A stretch of 64,000 bases of DNA from Bacteroidota bacterium. Lineage in GTDB: Bacteria; Bacteroidota; Bacteroidia; AKYH767-A; 2013-40CM-41-45. A program made the position numbers and the translations under genes. Below the pieces are notes generated by a model that was not told where the DNA came from, did not search any database, and was given only the letters and a program-made list of their open reading frames with translations. The first letter of the stretch is position 1. Every line of letters begins with the position of its first letter. This document shows, piece after piece, positions 52,674 through 60,889 of this stretch. Location: assembly GCA_004295015.1 (NCBI GenBank), contig SHNE01000053.1, positions 62,001 through 126,000 on the forward strand, given 5' to 3'.

Positions 52674-53852
52674 TTAGTCCACAACAAGCTTTCCGCTTGC
52701 CATAATATGGCCTCTATTGCGAATTTTGTATATGTATAATCCTTTACTTAGGTTTTCAGGGTCTACCGGGATGTTAATCGGTCCACTAGTCGAAATATTC
52801 CGTTTTTCCAGAATTTTGCTTCCCAGAATGTTGAAAAGCTGAAATTCTATTTCTGTGTATAATTCACTGTTTTCCAAAATAATTTTTGAATCCTTAGAAA
52901 TTGGATTTGGAGCAATTTTCACGGTCCATGTATCGGTTGCAAGCTTACTAAGACCTGCATTAATTCGCCAAATCTCATTAATCGGCTCAGCCGTTGCACT
53001 ATTACCGGAATAGGGAAGAGCATACATTTCTTCAAGTGTCCTGAGAAAATCGTAATGATCATGTCCCAAGGTAAAATAGTTCCCCGGTTCGATCATCGGG
53101 CCGACGAAAATACAAGGAACACGGTTATAAAGGCTACCATTATCCTCGTCAAAGATTATTATAAGTAAACTATTGTTGGTCTGCGCCCATGTTGCATAGG
53201 CTCCAAGATTTTGTTGGACCCATTCGTCTCCGGCAATAATTCTCGCCGGATCACTTCCATTGTGCATGTCATTGTTTTGATTGGGAATCACAAAACTCAC
53301 ATCAGGAAGTAAATTGAAATCGGTAGGAAAATCTGAAAAGGGCACATTGCAATTGCTCGGAATTTGATTAACCCCATTTCCTTGCCAATGTACCCATGGA
53401 CTATGCTTTCTGGCATATGCACCGGATGATCCTACCGTTGAACCAACTGTAGGTAAGTCTTCTGAATAACCCTTAAAAGTAAAGCCTGCCTGGATAAGAC
53501 TTCCTCCAAGATTTGGTGTTGACCATGGAGTACCGGATGGAAGGTTATTATCAGTGATCCCTTGGTTGCTACCTGAAAACATCATGATGTAATTTGGTTG
53601 ACTGGGATGCGTAAGCGCATAATACTCCTGCAGGTTTGCACCTATACTCGCCAGGTAATCCAGGTATGGGGCATTCGATGTTCCCATCACTTGCGAATAT
53701 CCGTGGTTTTCCAAAACGCAAATGACTACGTGGTCAGGTCGTTGCATGCTTGCAAAGCTCTTTGTAGATATTGTAACTGATAAAGTCAGCAAACATAGAA
53801 AGAGCCGTAGCGGACTTAAAAGATTGCGCACTTGTAAAAATTGTGTTTCCAT
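52674..53852 (-). CDS. T9SS-secreted phosphoesterase (acid phosphatase / phospholipase C family)
   Basis: This 392-residue protein has a signal peptide ending TISTKSFAS. The phosphoesterase domain then starts RPDHVVICVLENHGYSQVMG, with metal-site patterns LTHPSQPNYIMMFSGSNQGI, FDEDNGSLYNRVPCIFVGP and LGHDHYDFLRTLEEMY. The C-terminus is a T9SS type A sorting domain (VKIAPNPISKDSKIILENSE, ending SGKLVVD). Family members hydrolyse phosphate esters outside the cell. That would fit phosphate scavenging together with the island at 17-30 kb, but no Pho-box-like array is clear upstream. Confidence 0.9.
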   Translation of the reverse strand: METQFLQVRNLLSPLRLFLCLLTLSVTISTKSFASMQRPDHVVICVLENHGYSQVMGTSNAPYLDYLASIGANLQEYYALTHPSQPNYIMMFSGSNQGITDNNLPSGTPWSTPNLGGSLIQAGFTFKGYSEDLPTVGSTVGSSGAYARKHSPWVHWQGNGVNQIPSNCNVPFSDFPTDFNLLPDVSFVIPNQNNDMHNGSDPARIIAGDEWVQQNLGAYATWAQTNNSLLIIIFDEDNGSLYNRVPCIFVGPMIEPGNYFTLGHDHYDFLRTLEEMYALPYSGNSATAEPINEIWRINAGLSKLATDTWTVKIAPNPISKDSKIILENSELYTEIEFQLFNILGSKILEKRNISTSGPINIPVDPENLSKGLYIYKIRNRGHIMASGKLVVD

Positions 53853-54253
53853 TTTAATGTTTTAAAAGCGATCCCTCAATCGCTTGTTGTTATTGTACGG
53901 GACAAAACAAGCTTCACAGTTTGTCGGAAAGATGAAGTCATTTTTTTTGCCTGTCATCCAAGTATTGAATTTTGCAGAATTCATCTATTCTAAATTGAAT
54001 AATCTCTTAATGGCATTTTTCTTACAGCGTGAATCATTTTAGAGTTTATTTGAAATCAGTCATTTACTGCAAATTTGTTTGAAACATGAACTGAAATTGT
54101 AGAAATCATGAATTCTTGAAATGATTCAATTGTTATCTTTCAATTGTAAGGTCATTCGATAAATTTTCCGGAGAGGGCGGAATAAAATCACCCTTGTTAG
54201 GAATATTATAGGTCTCGGCCATTATACTATGAATGATTCTTCTATTTTTGCAC
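53853..54253. other. Intergenic region of about 400 nt between phosphoesterase gene and guaA
   Basis: This divergent region should hold both promoters. It contains an AATTG-flanked inverted repeat near 54125-54145 and a TATTTTTG at 54243-54250, which lies too close to the guaA ATG to be its -7 element. A 36-codon frame starting at 53932 has no protein-like features. Confidence 0.4.
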
Positions 54254-55783
54254 ATGCATCAAACGATTTTTATTATAGATTTTGGATCTCAATACACTCA
54301 GTTGATAGCCAGAAGAATCCGGGAGCTGAATGTTTATTGTGAAATTCATCCTTTCCATAACATTCCAAAACTTCATGAGAATGTCAAAGGCGTAATTTTA
54401 TCGGGAAGCCCGGCATCTGTGCGGGATTCATCTGCACCACAAATTGACTTGTCGGTGTACAGAAAAAAAGTTCCTCTACTTGGAATCTGTTATGGCGCTC
54501 AGCTTCTTGCAAACAGTGATGGAGGAGAGGTCTCTCCTTCTAAAATCCGAGAGTATGGCAGGGCTAAGTTGCAAACTGTTAAGTCGGATTCAATTTTACT
54601 CAAAGGAATCTCTTCAGGTAGCACTGTTTGGATGTCGCATGCTGATACTATTGTTCAGGCTCCTGAATCCTTCAGCATTGAAGCAGGAACTGCTGATGTA
54701 CCAATTGCTTCATTCAAAATAAAAAATGAAGAGACTTATGGAATCCAGTTTCATCCTGAAGTTACTCATTCCGAACACGGTTCATTATTGATTAAAAATT
54801 TTCTGGTCAACATCTGCAAGTGTGATCAGGACTGGACTCCTTCGGCATTCGTAGAAGAAACTATAGAGAATCTGAAAAACACTTTAGGTAGTGATCAAGT
54901 GGTTTTAGGACTTTCAGGAGGAGTAGATTCATCTGTAGCAGGCATGTTATTGCATAAAGCTATCGGGAAAAATTTGCATTGTATTTTTGTTGATAATGGT
55001 TTGCTAAGAAAAGATGAGTTTAAGTTGGTTCTGGATTCCTACAAAAGCATGGGATTGAATATTACAGGGGTGAATGCAAAAGCAGCCTTTTATCAGGCAC
55101 TCAAAAACGTTTCCGACCCTGAAGAAAAAAGAAAACAGATAGGACGGGTTTTTATTGAGGTTTTTGACAGCGAAGCTCACAGAATTCAGGATGTAAAGTG
55201 GCTTGCGCAAGGAACAATTTACCCTGATGTGATCGAATCCATAAGTGTTAAAGGGCCATCTGCAACCATCAAATCACATCATAACGTTGGTGGTTTGCCT
55301 GATAAAATGAAGTTGAAGATCATTGAACCGCTCAAGACTTTGTTTAAGGATGAAGTAAGGCGAGTTGGAAAGGAAATGGGCATTGATCAGAGATTATTAA
55401 ATCGCCATCCTTTCCCCGGCCCCGGTCTTGCTATTAGAATACTAGGCGAAATTACTGAAGAAGCTGTGCGAAAAGTTCAGGAAGCAGATTCAATTTTTAT
55501 ACAGGGATTAAAAGATCACAATCTATATGATGAGGTATGGCAGGCAGGAGCCATTTTGCTGCCAATTCATTCAGTCGGAGTGATGGGAGATGAACGGACC
55601 TATGAAAATGTCATCTGCCTGAGAGCCGTAACATCGGTCGATGGAATGACCGCAGACTGGTCTCATTTGCCACATTCATTTTTGTCACTTATTTCAAATG
55701 AGATAATCAATAAAGTCAGAGGTGTTAATCGTGTTGTATACGATATTAGTTCTAAACCTCCTGCTACAATTGAATGGGAATAA
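54254..55783 (+). CDS. guaA: GMP synthase (glutamine-hydrolysing)
   Basis: This 509-residue cytoplasmic enzyme converts XMP to GMP with ATP and glutamine. The class I amidotransferase domain has GICYGAQLL, with the nucleophile Cys79, and [14 protein letters not shown]. The ATP-pyrophosphatase domain has the PP-loop [13 protein letters not shown]. The dimerisation domain has [15 protein letters not shown] and ends [10 protein letters not shown] chose the ATG at 54254 ([16 protein letters not shown]) over an ATG 21 nt upstream, which would add a hydrophobic stub before the first strand. The next gene starts 21 nt later and is probably co-transcribed. Confidence 0.97.
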   Translation: MHQTIFIIDFGSQYTQLIARRIRELNVYCEIHPFHNIPKLHENVKGVILSGSPASVRDSSAPQIDLSVYRKKVPLLGICYGAQLLANSDGGEVSPSKIREYGRAKLQTVKSDSILLKGISSGSTVWMSHADTIVQAPESFSIEAGTADVPIASFKIKNEETYGIQFHPEVTHSEHGSLLIKNFLVNICKCDQDWTPSAFVEETIENLKNTLGSDQVVLGLSGGVDSSVAGMLLHKAIGKNLHCIFVDNGLLRKDEFKLVLDSYKSMGLNITGVNAKAAFYQALKNVSDPEEKRKQIGRVFIEVFDSEAHRIQDVKWLAQGTIYPDVIESISVKGPSATIKSHHNVGGLPDKMKLKIIEPLKTLFKDEVRRVGKEMGIDQRLLNRHPFPGPGLAIRILGEITEEAVRKVQEADSIFIQGLKDHNLYDEVWQAGAILLPIHSVGVMGDERTYENVICLRAVTSVDGMTADWSHLPHSFLSLISNEIINKVRGVNRVVYDISSKPPATIEWE

Positions 55784-55804
55784 TTTCGTTTTCAAATTTC
55801 TAAT

Positions 55805-57256
55805 ATGGAAAGAATAATAAAATTATTAATGCTCGCGGGCATTTTTCTTCTGAGCTTAAATGTGATGGGACAACAATCACAGTTATCAAAGAAAGATACC
55901 TCGGAAGTGCGTTTTTTGAATTCAAGAAAATTCTGGATTTATAAAGTTGAAAAAGGTGAAACCATGTTTTCGATTTCACAAAAGTTCAAAATTCCGCAGG
56001 AGGAAATTATTGAATTCAATTCTGACGTGGCTAAGCAGGGCTTAAAAGCTAAAATGAAGATTTGGGTTCCTGCTTACTCTTGGCTAAATAGAAAGGATAC
56101 TGTCACTGCCGCCTCACAGACGAAGATTGAAGAATCTGATTTGTCAAAGAAAAGCCTGAATATACTTTTTCTGTCTGCATTTAATTTTCATAAACAATAC
56201 AGTGGAGGTGCTGATATAGATTCAAGTTTTGTCAAGGAAGCTATCACTAATGAAACGCGTGAGAATCTTGAGTTTCTTGAAGGTGCATTGGTTGCTTCAA
56301 AAGACTTTTCAGATCATTCGAACAAGATTAATATTATTATTCGGGACACAGAAGGAGATTCGATGAACATCAGACGGTTGCTGCTAAAGTCAGATATTGT
56401 GTCAATCGACGCCATCATCACAAATGAGAATGGAGCTTCTTTACGTGCCATTAATAAATTTTCAATGATGAATAATATTCCGCTTTTCTCCGGCGCAATC
56501 AACTCGACAGATTATATAAGAACCAATCCAAATGCTTACGCGCTATCACCTTCATCATTGTTGCAATGTGAATTGATGGGCAATTTTTCAGCCTCATTTT
56601 TTAAAAGTAGTAATTGTCTGCTGCTCAAGACGGGAATCAGCAGAGAAGATGAGCGAGCGACTGCTTTCAGGAATGGTTGGCTGGAAGATTCTAAAGGAGG
56701 AAATATTAAGAAAGTGAATTTCGCCGGAGCTTATTCAAAAGCATTAAAGGACAGCCTCCACAAAACTAAAATGAATGTGATCTTCGTTCCATCATCAAAT
56801 GAAGATATAATTATTTCATTGCTTACATCACTTAGATCAATTAGAAAAGAGTATAAAATCAGTGTGATTGGTCTTCCTACATGGCTTTATTCTCAAAGTA
56901 TAGATCCGGTTTTGTTTGACACCTGCGATACATATTTATTTTCTGCAGGTTATATTGATTTTGCCCGACCGGAGGTAACTGAATTCAGAAGAAAATTCCG
57001 TGACCATTATCATTCTGAACCAACTGAATCTGCTTTTTTAGGGTATGATGCCTTGCAATTGGTCGTGGAGAAATTCTCCCATTCAGAAAAGTTCAGGAAA
57101 AGGGATAAAAAGCGAACCACTTTCGAAGGACTATTTTCAAGATATCGGTTTTTAGTTACTGATGATGGAAAGTGTAAAGAGAATCAGGTCATACAGTACT
57201 ATAAGTTCGTAGAATCTGTTCCGGTTCATTTTGATGCGGATGAATCCGGCAATTAA
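55805..57256 (+). CDS. LysM and periplasmic-binding-protein-type (type 1) fusion, secreted
   Basis: This 483-residue protein has a signal peptide (MERIIKLLMLAGIFLLSLNV, then MGQQ). One LysM domain follows (about residues 43-90: WIYKVEKGETMFSISQKFKI, then KMKIWVPAYSW). The rest, from about residue 115, resembles type 1 periplasmic binding proteins of the amino-acid or ANF-receptor kind (LNILFLSAFNFHKQYSGGAD; the late part has TESAFLGYDALQLVVEKF). LysM would hold it on peptidoglycan. It lies between guaA and hemF with short gaps. No ABC permease is nearby, so it may be a sensor or assembly factor rather than a transporter part. Confidence 0.85.
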   Translation: MERIIKLLMLAGIFLLSLNVMGQQSQLSKKDTSEVRFLNSRKFWIYKVEKGETMFSISQKFKIPQEEIIEFNSDVAKQGLKAKMKIWVPAYSWLNRKDTVTAASQTKIEESDLSKKSLNILFLSAFNFHKQYSGGADIDSSFVKEAITNETRENLEFLEGALVASKDFSDHSNKINIIIRDTEGDSMNIRRLLLKSDIVSIDAIITNENGASLRAINKFSMMNNIPLFSGAINSTDYIRTNPNAYALSPSSLLQCELMGNFSASFFKSSNCLLLKTGISREDERATAFRNGWLEDSKGGNIKKVNFAGAYSKALKDSLHKTKMNVIFVPSSNEDIIISLLTSLRSIRKEYKISVIGLPTWLYSQSIDPVLFDTCDTYLFSAGYIDFARPEVTEFRRKFRDHYHSEPTESAFLGYDALQLVVEKFSHSEKFRKRDKKRTTFEGLFSRYRFLVTDDGKCKENQVIQYYKFVESVPVHFDADESGN

Positions 57257-57261
57257 TAAGT

Positions 57262-58164
57262 ATGCTCAACAAGGAGACAATAGCCACAGAATTTATGATG
57301 CTGCAAGACAGCATTTGTCAATCGCTTGAAGAGATTGATGGGTCAGGTCGCTTTAAAGAAGATCTTTGGCAACGAGAAGAAGGTGGAGGAGGGCGTTCCA
57401 GAATTTTAGAAGGAGGGAAGCTGTTCGAAAAGGCCGGCGTAAATTTTTCTAAGGTTTTTGGAAATACTCCTGCATTCCTCTATGATACTAAGCAAAACAT
57501 AAATCCTGAGTCCCAATTTTTCGCCACAGGTGTGTCCATCGTTATTCATCCCATAAATCCCTGGGTACCCATCATTCACATGAACATTCGTTATTTTGAG
57601 AAAGATGCAGGGGCTTGCTGGTTTGGAGGAGGGATCGATTTGACACCTCATTATGTTATTCCTAAAGACGCCATTTATTTTCATGGAGAACTTAGAAAGG
57701 TCTGTAATAAACACCCGCTTGCAGATTATGTTAAATACAAAAAGGAAGCAGACGATTATTTTTATATTCCTCACCGGAACGAAACCCGCGGCATCGGTGG
57801 AATATTTTTTGATCATTTGATTCCTGCAGATCAAACAGAAAAAAATGTTCTCTTTAATTTTGTTCTGGATGTAGGAAAATTATTCGCTCCCTTGTACATT
57901 GAAATTGTAAGCAGAAATAAGGATAGATTGTACACTAGCGAAGAGAAAAAATGGCAAAGAATCCGCAGAGGTCGCTACGTGGAGTTCAATCTTGTTTATG
58001 ATCGCGGGACTAAATTTGGATTGGAAACAAATGGTAGAACTGAATCTATCTTGATGAGTTTACCGCCTCAAGCTGACTGGCAGTATAATTTTATACCGGC
58101 AACCGGAACGAAAGAATCAGAATCACTGAATTTCCTTAAGAAAGGAATTGACTGGCTAAAATAA
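57262..58164 (+). CDS. hemF: Oxygen-dependent coproporphyrinogen III oxidase
   Basis: This 300-residue cytoplasmic enzyme decarboxylates coproporphyrinogen III to protoporphyrinogen IX with O2 in heme synthesis. All conserved blocks are present: EGGGGRSRILEGGKLFEKAG, NIRYFEKD, CWFGGGIDLTPHYVI, RNETRGIGGIFFDHL, RRGRYVEFNLVYDRGTKFGL and GRTESILMSLPPQADW. Length matches the family. It indicates aerobic heme synthesis. It lies 5 nt after the LysM gene, so the two are probably co-transcribed. Confidence 0.97.
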   Translation: MLNKETIATEFMMLQDSICQSLEEIDGSGRFKEDLWQREEGGGGRSRILEGGKLFEKAGVNFSKVFGNTPAFLYDTKQNINPESQFFATGVSIVIHPINPWVPIIHMNIRYFEKDAGACWFGGGIDLTPHYVIPKDAIYFHGELRKVCNKHPLADYVKYKKEADDYFYIPHRNETRGIGGIFFDHLIPADQTEKNVLFNFVLDVGKLFAPLYIEIVSRNKDRLYTSEEKKWQRIRRGRYVEFNLVYDRGTKFGLETNGRTESILMSLPPQADWQYNFIPATGTKESESLNFLKKGIDWLK

Positions 58165-58190
58165 CTTTTGTATCAGAAAGGAAGAACTGA

Positions 58191-58331
58191 TCAGCCCCAA
58201 TTCAGGACTGAAAATATCCAAATAATAGCAGAAATTACCCATAAAAAAGCGAAAACACCGGCGCCTCCTTTTCCAAAATAAGTATACCAAATACCCGGGG
58301 CTTTCTCTGTAGAAGAATGATCGTGTGACAT
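58191..58331 (-). CDS. Candidate small membrane protein, 46 residues
   Basis: The frame reads MSHDHSSTEKAPGIWYTYFG, then KGGAGVFAFLWVISAIIWIF and SVLNWG. A His-rich soluble start is followed by one hydrophobic helix with three Trp. It starts 46 nt after the glucosaminidase gene on the same strand and converges with hemF. The sequence is clearly protein-like. The family is unknown to me. Confidence 0.65.
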   Translation of the reverse strand: MSHDHSSTEKAPGIWYTYFGKGGAGVFAFLWVISAIIWIFSVLNWG

Positions 58332-58377
58332 TAGTGCATCAATTTAGCTCAACAAATTAACTAATTTTTTTTCAATT

Positions 58378-59067
58378 TTATTTGGACAGTTTTTTAATTT
58401 TTTCCACATACTTGCTGTCTTCTGCATAGTAGGTTCCAAGAAAGGAAAGGTATCGATCAGTCAGTTTGAAACATTCGTCCTGCCAAAGACGGTAATCCTT
58501 TATACATTCCTGCCAGTTTTCAAAAACTGCATAATGATTTTGGTTTCTGTATTTTTTTAATTCATCCTGTGTACCAAGAATTACCATGTTAGACTCCGGG
58601 AGAAAGATCCCTATTGCAGCTGTTTTTCTTCGGAATGGAAAACGCATCCCAAGAAGATTATGGGTACGCTTTGTAAGATAGGATTCCAGGTGGGCTGATT
58701 CAATTAAAATCTGTGCATAAACTTGTTCAGGGCAAATGACTTGTTGAGCGTCAAGCTCTGCACGTAAAGTCTCTTTGGTTAAAGGTTTTACCTGATCAAT
58801 GTAGAATTGCTTGGTTCTGACTTGGTTTTCTCCCAGGTCACCACTGAATGAAAAGTCATCAAAGGAGAAAATAAAGAAGAAGACGAAAAAGAACATGGCA
58901 AATAATTTATTCCATGTACGTGAATTATATAAGTTCGTAGGTCTGAGATAAGACTCGCAGACCGGATTCTTACATAAAACAGTTTCACCCTCTAATTGGT
59001 AACTTTTTGTTTGACAACAGCTCGTTTTCATATCTTTTGATTTAAAACCGTGCGAAGGCTTTGTCAT
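58378..59067 (-). CDS. Membrane-anchored glucosaminidase-domain protein
   Basis: This 229-residue protein has a C-terminal mannosyl-glycoprotein endo-beta-N-acetylglucosaminidase-like domain (about residues 95-229: PEQVYAQILIESAHLESYLT, HNLLGMRFPFRRKTAA, VFENWQECIKDYRLWQDECF). Such domains cut peptidoglycan glycan strands. The N-terminus is unusual. About 50 cytoplasmic-type residues carry four Cys (CCQTKSYQLEGETVLCKNPV, then CESYLRP) that could bind zinc, and one membrane helix follows (LFAMFFFVFFFIFSFDD). A start at the second Met (MKTSCCQT) is possible. The arrangement predicts a type II membrane protein with its enzyme domain in the periplasm. Confidence 0.82.
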   Translation of the reverse strand: MTKPSHGFKSKDMKTSCCQTKSYQLEGETVLCKNPVCESYLRPTNLYNSRTWNKLFAMFFFVFFFIFSFDDFSFSGDLGENQVRTKQFYIDQVKPLTKETLRAELDAQQVICPEQVYAQILIESAHLESYLTKRTHNLLGMRFPFRRKTAAIGIFLPESNMVILGTQDELKKYRNQNHYAVFENWQECIKDYRLWQDECFKLTDRYLSFLGTYYAEDSKYVEKIKKLSK

Positions 59068-59589
59068 AGCTGTTTGAAGACTTACCTAAAATATCCGAGC
59101 GAAGTGCTTTAATAAAGCTTTTTTGGTGAGCTCCGAACCCTTCATTGGTGAATGGCAGATCATTGTTGGCGAACAGAACTAATTGAAAATGAGCCATTAA
59201 ATCGTGCTTTTTGACCCAAAAAACAAGAGTTTTTAGTAAAAATGGCGTTTATTGTAATATAATGGCCATTTTGATCACTTCTCAAAAACGAGTACCCATA
59301 AGGTGATTTAGGAGCTCAATAAGCATCTGGATGAAATAATCGACTTAATAGCGAAGACTTGAAATTTAATTTCCTAAAAAATGCAAGGGCAAAGATTAAG
59401 ATAGGGCGAGGAGTTTCTTTAAAGCCTGATTCATAATCCTGAATGCCCAATTGATAAGTCATATTAGTATACATCAAGATTGTGATTGTTTGTCATCGCT
59501 TATTGGATTTTTGAAACGCATACTCTGTCCTATAATTAATATTATGTTAAATATAAATATTGGGTATTTAGCCCCTTTTCAACTAAAAA
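59068..59589. other. Intergenic region of about 520 nt upstream of the glucosaminidase gene
   Basis: The region is A+T-rich, with an inverted repeat AAAATGGC (59239-59246) / GCCATTTT (59265-59272). I found no convincing open frame, RNA gene or full promoter. Confidence 0.4.
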
Positions 59590-59610
59590 GCCCGGATAAG
59601 TTATCCGGGC
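59590..59610 (-). terminator. Intrinsic terminator of the TPR gene
   Basis: GCCCGGAT, an AAGTT loop and ATCCGGGC. On the minus strand the stem is followed by TTTTTAG. It lies 32 nt past the stop of the gene at 59643-60848. Confidence 0.8.
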
Positions 59611-59642
59611 TCATATAAGTTTAGGACTTATGTTGTTCTTAT

Positions 59643-60848
59643 CTATTTTTCCAAAAGCGCCTTTATCTTCGCGTACTTTTCCATCTCACCGGTCCTTACG
59701 TACAATTGTTTTAAAGAGTTCAGTGTTGCCGTATACATCATTTGCTCATCCTCTGTTTTCTGATTGTTTACTCTCAAAGCTTCTTCCAGATATGGCGCAG
59801 CATCTTTGAACTTTTTATCAAATTTCTCTTTGGCTTTGGCAAACTCATCATTATTCTTAAGTGAGTTGGCCGCATTTGCCATCGAAGCTGCCTCATTGAA
59901 ATACATCACTCCCAGGTTGTAGTTGGCATCTAAATGATCCGGGTTAATTTCAAGTGCCTTCCTGTAATCAACTGCTGCAGAATCAAAATTTTTCTTGCTC
60001 TCGTACATCATTCCCCTGTTAAAAAACAGAAGTTCATTATCAGGATTTGATTCTATGGATTCTGAGAGTTTATTAATCAACACATCTGTTTTTCCCTGTG
60101 CCAGATAAATATTCATCTCCAGTGTGATTAACGTTGTATTGTCCTCAAAAATTGCCTTCCCCTTTTCAACATACTTGATTGCAGCAGCGGTATCTTTTTC
60201 CTCCAGTGAAATCTTGGCCATATTGACATAGATTTTCGGATCATTGAAATTCTTATCAATTAATTTTTGGAAGTTTGCTTTTGCAGTAGCCGGATCATTC
60301 GCTTTTAAGGCTGTGTAAGCTATGCTTTTTTCTACGAGTTCGGGTGTGATATTATTTCGTTTGAGATTGTCATCGGCATCTAAAGGGAATACTTCAAACA
60401 AAAGATTATAATACCTCATAGCCGTATTGAATTCATTCTTTTGAGCAAATTGAATAGCATCGTCATAAACGTTTATTCCGGCAAGCCAAACGAGGCTTTT
60501 GCATTCATCAGAATACATTTTTTTTGAATCCGTTTTTAAACAGTTTATAAAACTGATCACTGCTTTTTCTGAGGCATATGCATCAAGAGTTTTAAGTCTT
60601 TTGTTATTATGGAGAGCCTGGTAAATTTTAGCACGGTAATACCACATCTTTGCATTATTAGCTGTGGATTCATTCTCGGCTGACAGATCAATGTATTTCT
60701 TTGCATTTTCCAATTCAAAATCCTTCGGATCTGCAGATGTTCCTTTTTCGTAATAGCCAAGTGCATTTGCAGCACTCTGCACATTATTGCTTTGACCGAT
60801 TGCCAATAACGGCAGGAACAAAATAATTATCAAAATAGCTTTTCTCAT
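59643..60848 (-). CDS. Secreted tetratricopeptide-repeat protein
   Basis: This 401-residue protein has a signal peptide (MRKAILIIILFLPLLAIGQS). The rest is helical with TPR units such as AMRYYNLLFEVFPLDADDNL and NPDNELLFFNRGMMYESKKN, then FDSAAVDYRKALEINPDHLD and ANYNLGVMYFNEAASM. TPR proteins act as scaffolds. The periplasmic partner here is unknown. The end, GEMEKYAKIKALLEK, matches that of the truncated gene at 63949-64000. It is separated by 41 nt from the M16 peptidase gene upstream and is probably in the same transcript. Confidence 0.88.
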   Translation of the reverse strand: MRKAILIIILFLPLLAIGQSNNVQSAANALGYYEKGTSADPKDFELENAKKYIDLSAENESTANNAKMWYYRAKIYQALHNNKRLKTLDAYASEKAVISFINCLKTDSKKMYSDECKSLVWLAGINVYDDAIQFAQKNEFNTAMRYYNLLFEVFPLDADDNLKRNNITPELVEKSIAYTALKANDPATAKANFQKLIDKNFNDPKIYVNMAKISLEEKDTAAAIKYVEKGKAIFEDNTTLITLEMNIYLAQGKTDVLINKLSESIESNPDNELLFFNRGMMYESKKNFDSAAVDYRKALEINPDHLDANYNLGVMYFNEAASMANAANSLKNNDEFAKAKEKFDKKFKDAAPYLEEALRVNNQKTEDEQMMYTATLNSLKQLYVRTGEMEKYAKIKALLEK

Positions 60849-60889
60849 AGTAATATTTTTGAAATCAATAATCTGTTTTTATCTGATTC

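Noticed and set aside
53932-54042. Plus-strand frame of 36 codons in the phosphoesterase-guaA gap
   Set aside because: It has no protein-like pattern beyond Phe/Leu from A+T-rich sequence, and no promoter or downstream context supports it.
54243-54250. TATTTTTG as the -7 element of guaA
   Set aside because: Transcription would start inside the start codon, and no -33 element lies at the right distance.
57406-57834. Minus-strand frame of 142 codons
   Set aside because: It lies opposite conserved hemF blocks and has Cys/Ile-rich composition without any family likeness.
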